From assembly GCF_002289565.1 (NCBI RefSeq), contig NZ_NTFY01000072.1:33222-97221 (forward strand): DNA of 64,000 nucleotides, in the 5' to 3' direction. Shown in pieces: positions 36,081 to 45,593 of this stretch. Below the pieces are notes generated by a model that was not told the origin of the DNA, did no database searches, and was given only the letters and a program-made list of their open reading frames with translations. Position 1 is the first letter of the stretch. Each line of letters opens with the position of its first letter. The position numbers and the translations under genes are program-made. This DNA is from Rhodopirellula sp. SM50 (GTDB lineage: Bacteria; Planctomycetota; Planctomycetia; Pirellulales; Pirellulaceae).

Positions 36081-36548
36081 CTACGCCGCCGGATACAACT
36101 GATACAGCATCAGGTACACCAGCACGCCGGTCACCGACACGTACATCCAAATCGGGAAGGCGAAACGCACGAGTTTCTTGTGCGCGACGATCCGCCCCTT
36201 CATCGCCAAGTACACCGCACGCAGTGCCAAGAACGGCACGGCGATCGCCAGCAACAGGTGCGTGCCCAGGATCCCGTAATACGTGTAGCGAGCCGCCAGC
36301 GGTGCGACATCGGTATCGGTCGGAAAACGAGTGTTCGGCTCCCCGGTCGTCAGATACAACGCGACCTTGTGCAACAGATACAGCAGCAAGAACAACGCGC
36401 TGATCGTCAGCGCCGTCAACATCATCTTCTTGTGTCCGCGCGGATTGCCCTGACGAATCCTGATCAACCCGAGGGCCAACACGATCGTCGCCGCAGCGTT
36501 CAACAGCGCCGTGCAATGCGGCAAATTGTCGGCCAGAAATTGCCACAT
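36081..36548 (-). CDS. DUF420 membrane protein
   Basis: 155 aa with four membrane segments. Fits DUF420: LPHCTALLNAAATIVLALGL then RGHKKMMLTAL and GTHLLLAIAVPFLALRA. DUF420 genes usually lie with cytochrome c oxidase assembly genes, as here, and may help oxidase biogenesis. Conserved His residues in the helices (PHC, GHKK, LLHKV, GTH, AHKK) could bind haem or copper; this is inference. Last gene of the assembly cluster. Confidence 0.85.
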   Translation of the reverse strand: MWQFLADNLPHCTALLNAAATIVLALGLIRIRQGNPRGHKKMMLTALTISALFLLLYLLHKVALYLTTGEPNTRFPTDTDVAPLAARYTYYGILGTHLLLAIAVPFLALRAVYLAMKGRIVAHKKLVRFAFPIWMYVSVTGVLVYLMLYQLYPAA

Positions 36549-36626
36549 CGTTCATTAAGTCCCAAGTTCAAAGTTGATCGCCGGCATTTTTCTGCCCCCG
36601 ATTTTTCTGCCATCACGCTGCTGACA

Positions 36627-37295
36627 CTACAGCATTTCGCTGATCGCGGATTCCAGCTTCTCCATCTGCCGCGACTCCGGCCAACTGTAAAAGCCTTCGA
36701 TCTTTCCTTTCGCATCGACCAGCACAAATTTTTCCGTATGAAACCCTTTGTCGATCGGCTGCTGGAAAATCTCAGCTCCGATGCGACGGATGTAAGTCAG
36801 ATCGCCGGTCAAGAACAACCACTGGTCCTTGTCGGCACCGAAGCGGGCGGCATACTCGCGCATCACTTCCGGCGTGTCACGCTCCGGGTCGACGGAGATG
36901 GCGAGAAACTTGACCCCCTCGCCTCGGAAACGCTCCTGCAACTCCTTCAGTTTCTGGTTCTGTTGCGGGCAGACACTCGGACAGGTGGTGAAAAAGAAAC
37001 TGACCACATACGGCTGGCCCAATAAGTCTTCGCTCTTGACCAACTCGCCGCTCCGCTCGGTCAGCTCAAACCGGCTCAACCAAGCCTCGTCCTCGGGCGG
37101 ATGGACGACTTCATCGTTGGCGATTTCGCTGCTATCGGTGACCAGAGGTTCTTCCCCGGGCGCCACCTCAGCGGTGTAGACAACCTCTTCAGGCCCCGGC
37201 CCCTCAAGTGCCGACCGTTGGCGAAGCGTGCGGCCCACCAATCCCAAAATGACTCCCACGAACAAGATCGCGGCGATGTTTGACGCGGTTCTCAT
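36627..37295 (-). CDS. SCO1/SenC copper chaperone
   Basis: 222 aa. N-terminal membrane anchor (IAAILFVGVILGLVGRTL) then a thioredoxin-like domain facing outward. Copper ligands are the CxxxC pair in TTCPSVCPQ (near residue 132) and the distal His in KGFHTEKFVLVD. Delivers copper to the CuA site of cytochrome c oxidase subunit II. The acidic stretch 30-75 links anchor and domain. Follows ctaB closely. Confidence 0.9.
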   Translation of the reverse strand: MRTASNIAAILFVGVILGLVGRTLRQRSALEGPGPEEVVYTAEVAPGEEPLVTDSSEIANDEVVHPPEDEAWLSRFELTERSGELVKSEDLLGQPYVVSFFFTTCPSVCPQQNQKLKELQERFRGEGVKFLAISVDPERDTPEVMREYAARFGADKDQWLFLTGDLTYIRRIGAEIFQQPIDKGFHTEKFVLVDAKGKIEGFYSWPESRQMEKLESAISEML

Positions 37296-37298
37296 AGA

Positions 37299-38378
37299 TC
37301 ACCAAAAGACACGAATCGTAACGACCGCCAAGACGGCGGGCAGCACCAACAACGAGGACCGCAGCAATCGGCGTGCGGTCACATCCGTTCGGCTCCGCGC
37401 GAAACGGATCGATGCCTTCAACATCGGAACCGTGGCGGCCAGCACCGCGACGCTGCACACGATGGCGGGAACGATCCCCGGCGACAGAGCACACAACACG
37501 ACGCCGCAAACAATCACCGCCAGCGACCCGACGATACTTTGAATCGCCGCAGAAATGCCGGTCGGCTCGACCGTCGTCGACATGCAGAACCCGGCCTGCT
37601 CATACTGGCGTCGATACAGCCATGCGATGGCCATGAAATGCGGGTATTGCCACGCAGCCAACACGCCGAACAACAACCATCCGGTCTCGTCGGCCAACGA
37701 ACCGCCCAGTGCCGTGTAGCCGATCAACATCGGCAATGCACCGGCGATCGCTCCGACCGTCGTGTTCCAGGACGTCCGAGTTTTCATCGGCGTGTAGAGA
37801 AACACGTACAGCAACCAGGTTGCCAACCCCACACCGGCCGGCGTCAACGAGAATCCCATCCACAAGATGGCCAGCCCCAGCGTGCCCATCGAGGCGGTAA
37901 ACGCCGTCGCCATGCCTGTCGACATCCGCGCCGACGGCAGGGGCCGAACCGCGGTGCGCGGCATGTTGCGGTCGATCACGCGCTCCCAGATCTGGTTCGC
38001 TCCGCCGGCGCTGCCGGCAACCATCCCGGTGCCCAACAGCAACAAGGCGAGCGTGCCGAGCGAAACCGGTCCGCCGGCAGCGATCATCGCCGTGGCGACC
38101 GTCGTCACCAAAATCATCACGACGATCCGCGGCTTGGTCAGCTGAATCAGATCAGAAACCAACACGCGTATCGACACCTCCGTCTGGTCCACCATCTGAT
38201 TCAATGCCGGTGTTGCCTGGGCCGTCACTTCCATGCGTCGAGTCGCTTCCCTGCGTTGTGCCGGCAGATCGAGGACGGCCGTTGCCGAACCACATTCCCG
38301 GGCCGCAGTGTAGGGGGCACTGACACCTCGGCGATCGGTTTCATAGCGGGAATCGGTGGCAAGGACGTTGCTGGACAT
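37299..38378 (-). CDS. ctaB: Protohaem IX farnesyltransferase (haem O synthase)
   Basis: 359 aa, UbiA superfamily, about eight helices. Converts haem B to haem O. The first Asp motif reads NQIWERVIDRNMPRTAVRPL (family: NDxxDxxxD-like with RT-x-RPL); the second lies in TAWQYPHF-type text (AAWQYPHFMAIAWLYRRQYE). Basic N-terminus of about 70 residues before LIQLTKPRIVVMILV; an internal ATG at 38234 could be the true start. Neighbours ctaA and SCO1 confirm the role. Confidence 0.93.
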   Translation of the reverse strand: MSSNVLATDSRYETDRRGVSAPYTAARECGSATAVLDLPAQRREATRRMEVTAQATPALNQMVDQTEVSIRVLVSDLIQLTKPRIVVMILVTTVATAMIAAGGPVSLGTLALLLLGTGMVAGSAGGANQIWERVIDRNMPRTAVRPLPSARMSTGMATAFTASMGTLGLAILWMGFSLTPAGVGLATWLLYVFLYTPMKTRTSWNTTVGAIAGALPMLIGYTALGGSLADETGWLLFGVLAAWQYPHFMAIAWLYRRQYEQAGFCMSTTVEPTGISAAIQSIVGSLAVIVCGVVLCALSPGIVPAIVCSVAVLAATVPMLKASIRFARSRTDVTARRLLRSSLLVLPAVLAVVTIRVFW

Positions 38379-38384
38379 AAATGA

Positions 38385-39407
38385 TTAAACGGGGGTGGCA
38401 AGCGTTCGCTGACGTAAAACTTGAACCAAGATCACCGCCGCCGTCGCCAGAATCAGCGACCCGACCGCAACATGGGCGGTCACGATGATCGAATCCACGA
38501 ATCCCTTTGAGCGAACCAAAAAGCCTTCGCCAAACGGAAGAAACTCCAAAACGCTCGGCCAACCGTAAGTGACGATCCATGTCCCGGTTCCGAGCAAGAT
38601 TTGACAGCCCACAAACCATATCAGCCAACCGGCCGGCCTGGACAGCGTCAAATCGCCGCAGCGACGCACCAAAACGAACAAAACCGGCGTCAACAACCAC
38701 AAACCGAAAGCAGTGACGATGTGGACCGCCACAATCAGCGTGAAGGTTCCCGGCGTGGTCAACGGCTGGACATGCCGCAGCTGCGCCCCCAGGACCAACT
38801 GCAAATAGCTCAACAGAACGGGCACTGACGCCAGCGCGACCACCCAGCGGCCGAGCGGCTTGACCGCTTCGGCGCCCTGTGCCGCCCGTTTTGCCGTCAG
38901 CTTGCGGTCCCACCAACGACGGCTGGTCACCGAGGCGGCGATGCAGCACAAGGCAAACACCACGGGGCCGAAACAGCCGTGAATCATCGCGGTGGTTCGA
39001 TCGCTTAACAACACGCGGACTCCGCCCAACGCACCTTGCGAAATCACCGCGACCAGGATCCCGACGGTCAGCCAGACGACCGAGCGACGATCTTCGCGGC
39101 GAACCGCTGCGATCACCATCGCGATCGCCACCAAACCGACGACCGCCCCCAACAGCCGGTGGCCGTGTTCGATAAACAGGTCAAACGGACCGTACAACCA
39201 AGTCGACAACGGATACAAAAACAGGTTGTATCCGTAAGTCCCGGGCCAATCGGGAACCGCCATCCCCGCGTCGTACGTGGTCACCAAACCGCCGACCCAA
39301 ATCAACGGCCAGACCAGACACACCGACAACACCGCCAAGCGATGCAGCAACGGTGACCGCTCTGCGGCAAGGCTTGGATTCGTTTCGTTGGATTCGTTTT
39401 CGCTCAT
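38385..39407 (-). CDS. ctaA: Haem A synthase (CtaA/COX15 family)
   Basis: 340 aa, eight helices. Oxidises haem O to haem A. Haem-ligand His residues can be placed in EHGHRLLGAVVG, TAMIHGCFGPV, VAVHIVTAFGLW and VTAHVAVGSLI. GMAVPDWPGTYGYN is the conserved loop after helix 1. ATG 39407 has TAGGAAATT upstream, a good site; the frame further upstream reads through palindromic repeats and is ignored. Seven bases upstream of ctaB. Confidence 0.93.
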   Translation of the reverse strand: MSENESNETNPSLAAERSPLLHRLAVLSVCLVWPLIWVGGLVTTYDAGMAVPDWPGTYGYNLFLYPLSTWLYGPFDLFIEHGHRLLGAVVGLVAIAMVIAAVRREDRRSVVWLTVGILVAVISQGALGGVRVLLSDRTTAMIHGCFGPVVFALCCIAASVTSRRWWDRKLTAKRAAQGAEAVKPLGRWVVALASVPVLLSYLQLVLGAQLRHVQPLTTPGTFTLIVAVHIVTAFGLWLLTPVLFVLVRRCGDLTLSRPAGWLIWFVGCQILLGTGTWIVTYGWPSVLEFLPFGEGFLVRSKGFVDSIIVTAHVAVGSLILATAAVILVQVLRQRTLATPV

Positions 39408-39431
39408 CAATTTCCTAAATTGCCTCACAAC

Positions 39432-39526
39432 GGTGGGATAGGCTTCCAGCCTGTCATCTCCCGCCCGTGGGATAGGCTTCCAGCCTGTCATCTCCTTTGC
39501 TCGACAGGCTGGAAGCCTATCCCACG
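39432..39526. repeat. Palindrome of the TAGGCTTCCAGCCTGTC family, one and a half copies
   Basis: Two direct arms at 39432 and 39469 followed by one inverted arm at 39504-39526. Lies between the 58-aa gene and ctaA, inside the cytochrome oxidase assembly cluster. Confidence 0.9.
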
Positions 39527-39539
39527 ACAGCCCCTGCGG

Positions 39540-39716
39540 TCACTTGCCCTGCCGCAGCGCATGCACTTTCTCGCCGAGGATGCCGCCGGCCAGTGCCCCG
39601 CCGGCACCAAAGATCGCTCCCGGCAACACTCCGCCTTGCCCGGCCATCACCATCAAGGCGATCCCTAACCCCAGCCCCACGATGGCTCCGACGCTGCGGT
39701 AACTGTCACGACTCAT
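39540..39716 (-). CDS. Small Gly-rich membrane protein in the oxidase assembly cluster
   Basis: 58 aa, too short for most gene callers. Sequence begins MSRDSYRSVGAIVGLGLGIA; then LMVMAGQGGVLPGAIFGAGG and a C-terminal GILGEKVHALRQGK. One or two glycine-zipper-like membrane segments. ATG at 39716 overlaps the stop of the cytochrome c gene as ATGA (39713-39716), strong evidence for translation. Function unknown; perhaps a small oxidase-assembly or membrane subunit. Confidence 0.7.
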   Translation of the reverse strand: MSRDSYRSVGAIVGLGLGIALMVMAGQGGVLPGAIFGAGGALAGGILGEKVHALRQGK

Positions 39717-40975
39717 GGTTTTGCCTCATCAAGCGACCGAACGTAATGGACGATGTCCCAAATCTGGTCGCCGGTCAGTTCCTTGTCCGACGGCTGATCC
39801 GACACGCTTCGTCCAGCCATCGGTGTGCCGGCGATCCCGGCAACAATCCGGCGGTACAGCGTCTGGGGATCTCCCCCGCCGCGATAGACACCGTCGGTCA
39901 ACTTTCTGGGGTGAATCTGCCGCGGCCGCAACGCCCCCGCCTTGCGGAACGGCCGCACCGCCTCTCGATCGGTCGGCGTGACCGCGATGCCTGCGGTAAA
40001 TTCTTTGGTCCAGTCGTCAAAGTCGAAGGTGACCATTTCCCCACCGCCTTGTTTCCCATGGCAACCGGCACAATTGGCGATCGGGCCGTGAAACAAATCG
40101 TCCCCCCGTGCGATCGATGCCGCATCGTCCGGCGTTTCCTCCGGCACGGCGATCACTGCTTGCGGGGCGTCGACCCATTGGCCGGTGATACGGTCCAGGG
40201 TGTCTCGGGCCACCTCCATGGCGAATGCATCTTGGTCAAAATTCGCCAGCGTCAACAAACTGGCGTCGTCATCGGGCCGTGACTGTTCATAACCCAACTC
40301 GACCACCGCTTCGGTCAGCAAACGCCGTTCGAATTCGCCCCGAACCGACAAGTAGATGACGTAATCGACCAAGGCCTCCAGGTCCTCATCGGATAGCCGC
40401 TGGAACGACGGCATGGCTGTCCCGGGTGCTCCATGACGCAGAATCGTCATCAAGTCCTGGCGGGTCGGCTTGGCACCCCGCTGCGTCGATTTCCACTTGT
40501 AAACGCCTGGGCGAAAGTCTCGCGGATAGGGGTTTTGCAACAACGATGCAGGACCGTTCCCGCCACCGGAAACCCCGTGACAGGTCACGCAGTGCTCGTT
40601 GAAGAGCCCGAAGTGCCGATTGTCTTGATCGCTGTAAACCGGCCCGGCAGCCCGCTGCAGATTTTCCAATCGAACGAGCGACTTGGCTGCGCCGCGCGAC
40701 ATCTGGTCGGCCGGCCAGCGCGGTTCGATCGGCGTGCCGAACCAAGCTTCCAACGCCGCGGTCGTGTCTTCCGCGGCAAGCTCGGTCGGGGCATCCAGCT
40801 TGGCCGAGACGACCAGCGAATAAACCTGATTCGGAGGATAGTGTTCCACCGGTGCATCACAGCCGCACAACAACACCGCAGCGAACAGGGCTGGGTAAAG
40901 CCGAACTGCGGTGGCCCCAGCTGCCGAGAAAAACGGCAGCGAAAAAATCGACGTTTTGCAGAGGGTTGGTCTCAT
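39713..40975 (-). CDS. Di-haem cytochrome c lipoprotein
   Basis: 420 aa from ATG 40975 (the frame continues to 41020). Signal ends in FAAVLLCGC, a good lipobox, so it is likely lipid-anchored. Two CXXCH haem sites: EHCVTCHGVSGGGNG near residue 130 and IANCAGCHGKQGGGE near 300. Possible axial Met ligands are in GTAMPSFQRL and AGTPMAGRS. Probably passes electrons to the cytochrome oxidase whose assembly genes follow. Confidence 0.88.
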   Translation of the reverse strand: MRPTLCKTSIFSLPFFSAAGATAVRLYPALFAAVLLCGCDAPVEHYPPNQVYSLVVSAKLDAPTELAAEDTTAALEAWFGTPIEPRWPADQMSRGAAKSLVRLENLQRAAGPVYSDQDNRHFGLFNEHCVTCHGVSGGGNGPASLLQNPYPRDFRPGVYKWKSTQRGAKPTRQDLMTILRHGAPGTAMPSFQRLSDEDLEALVDYVIYLSVRGEFERRLLTEAVVELGYEQSRPDDDASLLTLANFDQDAFAMEVARDTLDRITGQWVDAPQAVIAVPEETPDDAASIARGDDLFHGPIANCAGCHGKQGGGEMVTFDFDDWTKEFTAGIAVTPTDREAVRPFRKAGALRPRQIHPRKLTDGVYRGGGDPQTLYRRIVAGIAGTPMAGRSVSDQPSDKELTGDQIWDIVHYVRSLDEAKP

Positions 40976-41156
40976 AGGAGCAGCGTAACCGAACGCGATC
41001 GAATGAACCAACCGAACCAATTGTCGCAGTTTCCAAGCGGCGGCCAGATTGAACCGCGGCGGGGATCATGAACGGCCGGCACGTCCCGGACCGTGGAACG
41101 CGCTTGGCGATCCACCCGCTGGCGACGTGCCTGACCTGTATCATCCGCAGCGTCGC

Positions 41157-41951
41157 TTAGAACGCGTCGGCGGGGACCTCGATCGTGCCCATGTCGTTCA
41201 GACCGGGTTTGATGTCGACCTCAAACTTGCTGCTTCGCCATTCGGTCTCTTCACCGTCGACGATCACCTCTTTGAGCGACCCGTTTTCGTGGTTGGCACG
41301 AAAAACGACTTCTCCGACCGGCAATCCCTTGATCTCCAGCACGCCGTCTTCATCGCTAACCGCGGCAAAGGGGTGATCGAGCACGACGACTTGAGCCTTC
41401 ATCCAGTTGTGAATATTGCAGGCGACCGGAATCGGCGCCGGCTCGTCTTCTTTCAGCTCGATTTCGACCGCCCCACCGGCGGGAACGGTGAGGTTCTGCT
41501 GGGTGTTATTGAAGAACTGGAAATTGGCGTTGTGTCCGACCTTGTCCGGGTTGGTGACTTTGATCGTGTCACCTTTCTTGGCGATCACAACATGGGGCTC
41601 GAACCGGCAATCCTGGTTCGCCAAGGTGTGGGTTTCGGGCTCCAATTCCATCGGCGGCAGCTCGGTGCCGCGACGCCCGGTGTAGACGTACACGATCACA
41701 TTCTTGATGCCGTTGTTCTTGGAATTCACGACCAAGGTCTCGTCCGGAATCATTTTCGAGCCGCAGAACGCTTGGTCCACGTTGGGCGTGATCGGAGGAA
41801 AGCTCTTCGCGGCGCCCTTGAGCTTGAACGTCATCCGCAACGTTCCGGTTTCCTGGGCCTGGGCGGGAGAAACCGCGGCCAGCAGCGTGCTGACGGCGAT
41901 CGCGACGGCCGTCGGAACAAACAATCGGGTCATAGATACAAAGTGGTTCAC
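41157..41951 (-). CDS. Secreted cupredoxin-like protein
   Basis: 264 aa. Signal peptide LFVPTAVAIAVSTLLAAVSP then AQA before the cut. The cupredoxin-like part has His in KVGHNANFQFFN and Cys-x-x-His in VACNIHNWMKAQV, possible type 1 copper ligands, then a C-terminal beta domain (VLEIKGLPVGEVVF). GTG 41951 is preferred because AGGAG lies seven bases upstream; ATG 41933 would remove six residues. It is upstream of the cytochrome c gene, separated by 181 bases. A periplasmic electron carrier is likely. Confidence 0.8.
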   Translation of the reverse strand: MNHFVSMTRLFVPTAVAIAVSTLLAAVSPAQAQETGTLRMTFKLKGAAKSFPPITPNVDQAFCGSKMIPDETLVVNSKNNGIKNVIVYVYTGRRGTELPPMELEPETHTLANQDCRFEPHVVIAKKGDTIKVTNPDKVGHNANFQFFNNTQQNLTVPAGGAVEIELKEDEPAPIPVACNIHNWMKAQVVVLDHPFAAVSDEDGVLEIKGLPVGEVVFRANHENGSLKEVIVDGEETEWRSSKFEVDIKPGLNDMGTIEVPADAF

Positions 41952-42813
41952 ACTTAAACTCCTAGAGTGGTGGATGCCTAGAACGCAACGAGTGTAATTG
42001 GTCCGCGAGCGCAGATTAAGACCGCGTCCAGCAGTGACGTCGAAAGCTCTCACAAAGCCTCGTTCAGGACGAGCAATGAAAAAGGCGGCGGCCGAACCGG
42101 AGCGGGGGACTCAGTCGGCCGCCACCTTCTCAAAAACTAGTCGTCGGGAGTCGCGTCGCCATTGGGGTGGGGTGGGGTGCATAGGCGACAGAAACACGAC
42201 TCCCGGGGGGTCACGTGGGATTATACGCTCGAAGGAAAAAATGTCTACCGCTAATGAACGATAAAGCCCCCGGAAGTCCCGTCGGTGCGGGTGGAGATCC
42301 GCCCCCAAGGCCGGAGCCGACTTTTTTGTTAGCGGTAGGGCGCGAGCCCTCCGGTCTTTCCGCTCACGCGGGGGCTGACGTCACACTTCCGAAAAGAGGT
42401 CGTGCAGTTTGAACGTCGATGTTCGTAAAGGGTTTTCGTCACTCTCCCTCGGGACGTCGGTTCTTTGACTGCAGGACTGGGCAACTGATTTAGATTCTCT
42501 CCCTCTGGGAGAGACGGCGTTTGCGCAGCAAGCAAACGCCAGAGAGGGCCGGCGCTGCGAAAGAACTTCCGCTACGATCAACTCCGCCACGTAGACAATC
42601 GACGTCCTTTGGGAGGGCCGCGGGAACCCTCCCCTCGCCGCGCTCGCCCCTCCCGCACACGGGAGGGTGACTTCCGAACCAAAGAGGACACGTACAACAG
42701 GACGCCACAAGCGACCGGCCCCAGTGCGCCATCTGCCATCATCCGCGTCAAACAATTACATTGCCCCCAATTAACGAAACCCCTTTGGATAAATCCTTCC
42801 TGCGGTGAATGTG
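41952..42813. other. Intergenic region upstream of purD
   Basis: About 860 bases. Holds AGCGGTAGGGCGCGAGCCCT (half, 42332), the block GTAAAGGGTTTTCGTCACTC at 42424 that also flanks the IS element at about 16728, a CTCTCCCTCTGGGAGAG palindrome (about 42498-42514), and the CACACGGGAGGGTGAC repeat (about 42655). Several arginine-rich open frames, none like a gene. Confidence 0.7.
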
Positions 42814-44103
42814 ATGAAAGTTTTGGTGGTCGGCAGCGGCGGGCGAGAACATGCCCTCGCCTGGAAACTGGGGCAGAGCCCCAAGGTGACGGAAGTGTTT
42901 GTCGCGCCGGGCAATGCAGGCACCGCGCTGGAAGCGACCAACGTTGACATCGCGGCCACGGATGTCGGCAAGCTGGTCGAATTTGCCAAGACCAACGCGA
43001 TCGATTTGACCGTCGTGGGCCCCGAAGCGCCGCTGGTGCTCGGACTGGTCGACGCGCTCGAAGACGCCGGACTGCGCGTCTTCGGCCCCTCGGCCGCCGC
43101 CGCGGAACTGGAAGGCAGCAAGGTGTTTTGCAAAAACCTGCTGCACACCGCCGACATCCCGACGGCCGATTATCGCACCTTTCGAAATGCCGACGACGCC
43201 TCGCGGTACATCAAAGACAAATACAGCGAGCCGACCGACCAGGTTCCGGTCGTTGTCAAAGCCGACGGGTTGGCCGCCGGCAAAGGCGTCATCGTTTGCG
43301 AAACACGGAGCGACGCGCTGCAGGCGATCGATCGCATCGCCGGACAAAAGGAGTTCGGCGAAGCGGGCAACGAATTGATCATCGAAGAAAAACTGATCGG
43401 CCAGGAAGCCAGCGTGCTTGCGATCACCGACGGCGAAACCATCATTTCGCTGCCGGCCGCCCAAGATCACAAACCGGCCTACGACGGAGACAGCGGTCCC
43501 AACACCGGCGGGATGGGCGCCTACTGCCCCACGCCCATCGTCGACGAGGCGATGTTTGAAAAGATCGAATCCGACGTGCTGGTCCCCGTCGTCCACGCAA
43601 TGAAACGGGCGCGGAAACCGTTCAAGGGCGTGCTGTACGCCGGATTGATGCTCACCCCGGCCGGCCCCAAAGTGCTGGAGTTCAACGTCCGGTTCGGTGA
43701 TCCGGAATGCCAACCGCTGTTGATGCGGCTGAAATCCGATTTATTTGACATCCTGGTCGCCGCCGCCGACGGAAAACTCTCCGAACTCGAACCGCTGGAA
43801 TGGGACGAGCGCCCCAGTCTGTGCGTCGTGATGGCCAGCGAAGGCTACCCGGGCAGCTACGAAAAAGGCCGTGTGATCACCGGACTGGACGAGGCGGCAA
43901 CGGTCGACGATGTGAAAGTCTTCCACGCCGGAACGACGACCGTCGATGGCAACGTCGTCAATGACGGCGGGCGTGTCTTGGGCGTCACCGCAATCGGCAA
44001 CACCATCAGCGCCGCAAAACTGAAGGCCTATACCGCCGTCCAAAAAATCCGTTGGCCCGGCGCCTGGTGCCGCAAAGACATCAGCGACAAGGCGCTGCAG
44101 TAA
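42814..44103 (+). CDS. purD: Phosphoribosylamine-glycine ligase (GAR synthetase)
   Basis: 429 aa. Second step of purine synthesis: joins phosphoribosylamine and glycine with ATP. Start MKVLVVGSGGREHALAWKL is the family N-terminus; GTG 42805 is a rival start. ATP-grasp parts include VKADGLAAGKGVIV, then GPNTGGMGAYCPTPI, and FNVRFGDPECQP for metal binding. The gene stands alone. Confidence 0.96.
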   Translation: MKVLVVGSGGREHALAWKLGQSPKVTEVFVAPGNAGTALEATNVDIAATDVGKLVEFAKTNAIDLTVVGPEAPLVLGLVDALEDAGLRVFGPSAAAAELEGSKVFCKNLLHTADIPTADYRTFRNADDASRYIKDKYSEPTDQVPVVVKADGLAAGKGVIVCETRSDALQAIDRIAGQKEFGEAGNELIIEEKLIGQEASVLAITDGETIISLPAAQDHKPAYDGDSGPNTGGMGAYCPTPIVDEAMFEKIESDVLVPVVHAMKRARKPFKGVLYAGLMLTPAGPKVLEFNVRFGDPECQPLLMRLKSDLFDILVAAADGKLSELEPLEWDERPSLCVVMASEGYPGSYEKGRVITGLDEAATVDDVKVFHAGTTTVDGNVVNDGGRVLGVTAIGNTISAAKLKAYTAVQKIRWPGAWCRKDISDKALQ

Positions 44104-44549
44104 GCAACCCCCTCGTTCCCGGGCTCCGCCTGGGAACGCACTGTCCCGGAGGCTCCGCCTCGAACGTTCGCCGGCGGAGCCGGCGTGGGCGGCAAGCAGG
44201 ATGCTTACCCCACGCCCCCTCGTTCCCGGGCTCCGCCTCCCATCGGCGTGTGGCGAGCAGCTACACCGACCTTGCGTTCCAAGGTGGAACCCTGGAACGA
44301 TTTGAATAAAACCCACCGATAGCAGCGCGGACCCGCGGATACCTGGCTGCTCTTCATCCGTGGGTTCGCGCTGCTATCCGTGGGTTCATCTCAGCACGCG
44401 CTGTCAGCCAGTGGCGCATGATCCCTCGCCTTCCCACGACGGGAGGCGGAGCCTCCGGAACGATGTGTCCCCAGGCAGAGCCTGGGAACAAGGTGGTAGG
44501 GCATGCTGTGCATGCCGGCTGTCACGCACAGCGTGACCTACGGCCACGA
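44104..44549. repeat. Repeat-rich intergenic region
   Basis: GTTCCCGGGCTCCGCCT occurs at 44113 and 44223; GGAGGCTCCGCCTCGAACG and its inverse parts repeat; GCAAGCAGGATGCTTACCCC (44189) is shared with 7490; CACGCACAGCGTGACCTACG (44523) is shared with 35930. No gene. Confidence 0.75.
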
Positions 44550-45593
44550 CTACTGCGCCACCGAACGGGTGCCGCCGCCGGCGAAGTTGACGTAGATCGG
44601 GCTGCCCTCTTTGATCGGTCGCGCCGCCGACGCATAGCCTTTGGCATAAATCTTCTCACGCAACTTGCGGAACGAGCCGTAGCTGTCTGGATAGACCGCG
44701 ACCGTCACCGTCGTCGTGCCCGGCGGGTATCCCGACAGCTCGACATCCAACCAATCATCGTTGGCCAGCACCTCGTCGATCGGAGTTCCGTAGGGCTCTC
44801 GCAGCGGCTCGAACGACGCGACCACGACGCGGGCGCGACTCATCCTCGCGATCGCGTTGCCGTTGCTGACCAATTCGTTGCTACGGTTGAGCACGTACCG
44901 CGCGACATAGCCGCGCACCGGACCGACCGCCGCATCACTGACGCCCTCGCGAAGACTGGAGGACGTGCGACGAAAATTGCGACCGATCTCATCGGCCAAC
45001 AACTCAAACGGAATCACGGACAATCGATCGTCCTTCAAACGAAAATAGACCTCTTCGCCGAACACCGTCTTGGCCATCGGAGTCGGCAGGTGGGAGATCG
45101 CGACGATCGGCGGCTGCTTGCTTTCCAATTGCGTTCGCGCACCAGCCAACTCCGTCAATTCGCTTTTTAACTTTGCCGCCTCCGCGTTGCGGATCGCGGC
45201 CAACCGATTGGCATCGTCCAGCTTCGCTTGCTCGTCTTCCCAAGCGGCTTCGGCTTCGGTCAGCAATGTCAACAGGATCGTACGACGTTCGGCTTGCTGT
45301 GCGATCTTGGAATCCAAGACCTTGATCGTCCGCTCCAGTCGCATCGAATCGGCCTGTGCCGACGCGGCGCGGGCCGCCATCGTGACCAACGTTTCCATCT
45401 CCGCTTCACCCGCAACGCGTGATTTGGGATCCAGCGGTTCTTGCACCTGCGGCTTGGCGTCGCGCATGATCGCTTCGGATTGGGCGCCGAGCACCACAAC
45501 CAGAATGATCAGAATGCCGACCAGGTTGGCGACGATGTCCAAAAAGGCATCGTGCCCCACCGAAACGCCTTCTCTGCGATGTCGCCCGCTCAT
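44550..45593 (-). CDS. ExbD/TolR-like membrane-anchored protein, 347 aa
   Basis: A single N-terminal membrane segment, FLDIVANLVGILIILVVVLG (about 17-36), with an Asp near its start as in ExbD/TolR/MotB. Coiled coil follows at about 65-150 (AASAQADSMRLERTIKVLDS), then a periplasmic domain to the end. Last gene of a cluster with ExbB-like and 707-aa genes; the four-base ATGA overlap at 45590-45593 couples it to the upstream gene. Longer than usual ExbD (about 140 aa) because of the coiled coil and C-terminal domain. Confidence 0.72.
   Translation of the reverse strand: MSGRHRREGVSVGHDAFLDIVANLVGILIILVVVLGAQSEAIMRDAKPQVQEPLDPKSRVAGEAEMETLVTMAARAASAQADSMRLERTIKVLDSKIAQQAERRTILLTLLTEAEAAWEDEQAKLDDANRLAAIRNAEAAKLKSELTELAGARTQLESKQPPIVAISHLPTPMAKTVFGEEVYFRLKDDRLSVIPFELLADEIGRNFRRTSSSLREGVSDAAVGPVRGYVARYVLNRSNELVSNGNAIARMSRARVVVASFEPLREPYGTPIDEVLANDDWLDVELSGYPPGTTTVTVAVYPDSYGSFRKLREKIYAKGYASAARPIKEGSPIYVNFAGGGTRSVAQ

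Noticed and set aside
42381..42755. Minus-strand frames upstream of purD
   Set aside because: Consist of dispersed repeat sequence in arginine-rich translation.
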